From assembly GCA_026003215.1 (NCBI GenBank), contig BPGV01000001.1:1242466-1306465 (forward strand): a stretch of DNA of 64,000 bases. Direction: 5' to 3'. Shown one piece after another: positions 61,732-64,000 of this stretch. The position numbers and the translations under genes are program-made. The notes beneath the pieces are model-generated. The model made no database searches. It saw only the letters and a program-made list of their open reading frames with translations, and had not been told where the DNA came from. Origin of the DNA: Bacteroidia bacterium (lineage in GTDB: Bacteria; Bacteroidota; Bacteroidia; SpSt-205). The first letter of the stretch is position 1. Each line of letters opens with the position of its first letter.

Positions 61732-64000
61732 ATGAGCCGTGTGAAAGAGGCAAAGCTCCCCGGCCACCTCACCCGCGAAGCTATATTACAGGATTACCGC
61801 ATAGCTCACCTAAGCCGACAGCTAAGCCTCATCGGCCGCAAAGAGGTCCTTACCGGCAAAGCTAAGTTTGGCATCTTTGGCGATGGCAAAGAGCTACCCC
61901 AGCTGGCTATGGCGCATGCTTTTCAGCCGGGGGACTTCCGCTCAGGCTACTACCGCGACCAGACCTTCATGCTGGCGGCAGGCCTACTTACCCCCGAGGA
62001 GTTTTTTGCCCAGCTGTATGCCCATACCGACTTGACTGCAGAGCCGGCGTCTGGCGGCCGCCAGATGAATAACCACTTTGCGACGCCTTTCTTGAATACT
62101 CAAGGACAGTGGCTTCCCCAGGCTTCTCGGAAAAATGTCGTTTCAGATGTCTCCCCTACCGCCAGCCAAATGCCCCGTTTAGTGGGTTTAGCGTGGGCTT
62201 CGGTACTGTACCGCAAGCTGCCCGAGCTGGCGACTCTGGTAGCGTTTTCGCAGAATGGCAACGAGATTGCTTGGGGCACGATTGGAGATGCCAGCACCAG
62301 CGAAGGTCTCTTTTGGGAAGCCATAAATGCCCTGGTCGTCTTACAGGCCCCCGCTATCGTTTCCGTATGGGACGATGGGTATGGGATTTCCGTTCCCGTG
62401 GAATACCAAACCGCCAAAGGCAGCATCTCCGAAGCTTTGGCCGGCATGCGCTCCGAAAAGGGCAAACCCGGACTCAGCCTCTATGTAGTAAAAGGCTGGG
62501 ACTATCCCGCTTTGATAGAAACTTACCTTAAGGCAGCCGAGCGGGTTCGTCGACTGCATGAGCCGGCTCTTATCCATGTGGTAGAGCTCACACAGCCCCA
62601 AGGCCACTCTACCTCCGGCAGCCATGAACGCTATAAGTCCCCCGAAAGGCTAACCTGGGAACGGGAATATGATGGACTGGTACACTTTCGCCGCTGGATC
62701 CTTGAGCAAGGACTCGCCACCGAGCAAGAACTGGACACGATTGAAGAAGAAGCCCGAGAAGCCGCCCGTACCGCCCAAAAGCACGCATGGGAAGCCTACC
62801 TCACCCCCATCCTCCAGTTCAAGGAAGAAGCACTCGCCCTCACCCCTCCTTCCCCGGAGAGAGAAGCTCTCGCCAAACTCAAGCCCGTCACCTACCGAGA
62901 GGTCTTAGAAAGTGTGCATGTGGTGCTTAGACGCTATCGCAGCTTTCCCGAGCGAGCCAAACTCCTTCACTGGTACAAGGAGTACTATGCCGACTTGGAG
63001 AGCCGCTACGACACTTGGCTTTACCGAGGTACCGCCTTAGAAGTACCGCCTGAGCCCCCTCGCTACCCCGCCAATCCGGACCGGGTAGAGGGGTTTCGTA
63101 TCCTAAATGCCGCCTTTCGGGCAGCCCTCCAACGCGACCCACGCGTGGTGATTTTCGGCGAAGATGTCGGCAAGCTGGGCGACGTCAATCAAGGATGTGC
63201 TGGTCTGCAAGCGGAATTTGGAGAGCTGCGGGTAGCCGACACAGGCATTCGCGAAGCTACTATCATCGGCCAGGGGATTGGCTTAGCCTTGCGAGGCCTA
63301 CGCCCCATCGCCGAAATCCAATACTTGGACTATCTCCTGTATGCTGTCCAAATTCTCTCCGATGATGTAGCTCCCCTCTCCTGGCGCACGGTAGGTCAGC
63401 AAAAGGTGCCGCTTATCGTCCGCACGCGAGGGCACCGCTTGGAAGGTATATGGCATTCGGGTTCGCCTATGCAGCTCCTCTTAGGAGCCTTGCGCGGCAT
63501 GTACATCCTCGTGCCTCGCAATATGACCCAGGCCACAGGCATGTACAATACCCTCTTAGCCGCCGACGAACCCGCCCTCCTTATTGAGGTGCTGAATGGG
63601 TATCGCCTGCGCGAACCCCTCCCGGAAAATATCGCAGAACTTAAGGTGCCTTTAGGCGTGCCAGAGATACTCCGAGAGGGCACCGATATTACGGTAGTCA
63701 CTTATGGCGCTACCTGCCGGATCGTTTTAGAAGCAGCCGAGGCCTTGGCAGAGTTAGGAGTCTCTTGTGAAGTGATAGATGCACAGACCCTCCTACCCTT
63801 TGATGTGCCGGGGGTGATTGGGGACTCTTTACGAAAAACGGGCCGTATCGCCTTCATAGACGAAGACGTCTCCGGCGGTGCCACAGCCTACATGATGTGG
63901 CAGGTCTTGGAGCGACAAAAAGGCTACTACTGGTTAGACTCCCCGCCCTTGACTATTCCGGGGAAAGACCATCGGCCCGCCTACGGCTCCGATGGCGACT
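61732..64000 (+). CDS. Fused alpha/beta E1 of a 2-oxoacid dehydrogenase, 3' truncated
   Basis: 756 codons visible, open at the window edge. The alpha half includes the thiamine diphosphate motif [17 protein letters not shown] (about residue 185) ending [10 protein letters not shown], and [15 protein letters not shown] linker helix follows, then the beta half from about residue 456: [53 protein letters not shown] and [17 protein letters not shown]1 decarboxylates pyruvate or branched 2-oxoacids and reductively acylates E2 lipoyl groups. One-polypeptide alpha-beta fusions are common in Bacteroidetes; the substrate is not decided. Confidence 0.92.
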   Translation, partial: MSRVKEAKLPGHLTREAILQDYRIAHLSRQLSLIGRKEVLTGKAKFGIFGDGKELPQLAMAHAFQPGDFRSGYYRDQTFMLAAGLLTPEEFFAQLYAHTDLTAEPASGGRQMNNHFATPFLNTQGQWLPQASRKNVVSDVSPTASQMPRLVGLAWASVLYRKLPELATLVAFSQNGNEIAWGTIGDASTSEGLFWEAINALVVLQAPAIVSVWDDGYGISVPVEYQTAKGSISEALAGMRSEKGKPGLSLYVVKGWDYPALIETYLKAAERVRRLHEPALIHVVELTQPQGHSTSGSHERYKSPERLTWEREYDGLVHFRRWILEQGLATEQELDTIEEEAREAARTAQKHAWEAYLTPILQFKEEALALTPPSPEREALAKLKPVTYREVLESVHVVLRRYRSFPERAKLLHWYKEYYADLESRYDTWLYRGTALEVPPEPPRYPANPDRVEGFRILNAAFRAALQRDPRVVIFGEDVGKLGDVNQGCAGLQAEFGELRVADTGIREATIIGQGIGLALRGLRPIAEIQYLDYLLYAVQILSDDVAPLSWRTVGQQKVPLIVRTRGHRLEGIWHSGSPMQLLLGALRGMYILVPRNMTQATGMYNTLLAADEPALLIEVLNGYRLREPLPENIAELKVPLGVPEILREGTDITVVTYGATCRIVLEAAEALAELGVSCEVIDAQTLLPFDVPGVIGDSLRKTGRIAFIDEDVSGGATAYMMWQVLERQKGYYWLDSPPLTIPGKDHRPAYGSDGD

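Noticed and set aside
1-64000. tRNA, rRNA, known riboswitches, insertion sequences, prophage genes
   Set aside because: Gaps between genes are almost all under 130 bp and none shows a cloverleaf, rRNA sequence, transposase or integrase. A covariance-model search would be needed to exclude small RNAs.

Overview
The window is bacterial chromosome from a member of the Bacteroidota (Bacteroidetes). The evidence is: about two dozen promoters with the Bacteroidetes -7 box TAnnTTTG (some with TTTG 18-20 bp upstream) and almost no Shine-Dalgarno sequences; type IX secretion components (PorQ, plus a very large surface protein with a C-terminal sorting domain); lipid A synthesis (LpxB); a TonB-dependent receptor with a carboxypeptidase-like N-terminal domain; bacillithiol synthesis (BshA); and signal peptides that nearly always leave Gln at +1. 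Base composition is moderately GC-rich and the gene packing is extreme. I saw no rRNA, tRNA, CRISPR, insertion sequence or prophage. No gene-free stretch exceeds about 300 bp; the longest (21497-21787) is a regulatory leader.

Layout. 1-5435 (+): 3' part of pckA, a UvrA-type ATPase and a GlmU-like nucleotidyltransferase, overlapping by 1 and 4 nt. 5401-9917 (-): asparagine synthase and a polyisoprenyl-type glycosyltransferase, then a TPR protein and a membrane-tethered receiver protein. 9967-12324 (+): topA. 12328-21726 (-): thiol peroxidase, MBL-fold hydrolase, Bcp peroxiredoxin, SufT-like/SufU/SufS, AlkB hydroxylase, a TonB receptor and trpB2 with a leader region. 21788-26008 (+): bshA, a saccharopine-dehydrogenase-like enzyme and glyA, with one small minus-strand outer membrane gene between the last two. 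25935-33480: RND transporter and FAD oxidoreductase (-), lpxB (+), then terC, an outer membrane protein and kbl (-). 33514-42281 (+): yebC-accD-like-purC-Sel1 and cmk-ispH-porQ-dprA operons, separated by a minus-strand glycosyltransferase. 42256-47105 (-): WD40 and DtxR genes, MazG and an outer membrane barrel, SpoIIE-type phosphatase and YceI. 47204-49556 (+): five tandem copies of a small coiled-coil membrane protein gene, one dead. 49572-50924 (-): FAD-linked oxidase. 50991-56345 (+): 1,784-residue secreted protein. 56419-58557 (-): guaA and superoxide dismutase. 58604-64000 (+): agmatinase-like enzyme, M1 peptidase, ThiE-like protein and a fused E1 dehydrogenase cut by the window edge.

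The most notable find is upstream of trpB2. A canonical promoter sits four bases before a 33-codon ORF whose end carries three Trp codons in five (W-G-W-V-W). It is followed by mutually exclusive hairpins reaching to the trpB2 start, which looks like tryptophan attenuation in a largely leaderless, SD-poor lineage. Next in interest are the tandem coiled-coil gene array, in which every copy after the first is preceded by the same 31-bp promoter spacer, and a fixed TAnnTTTG-N4-start arrangement that fixes many start codons in the window. Housekeeping genes (purC, guaA, cmk, ispH, topA, glyA, asnB) are interleaved with envelope and secretion genes in short overlapping operons.
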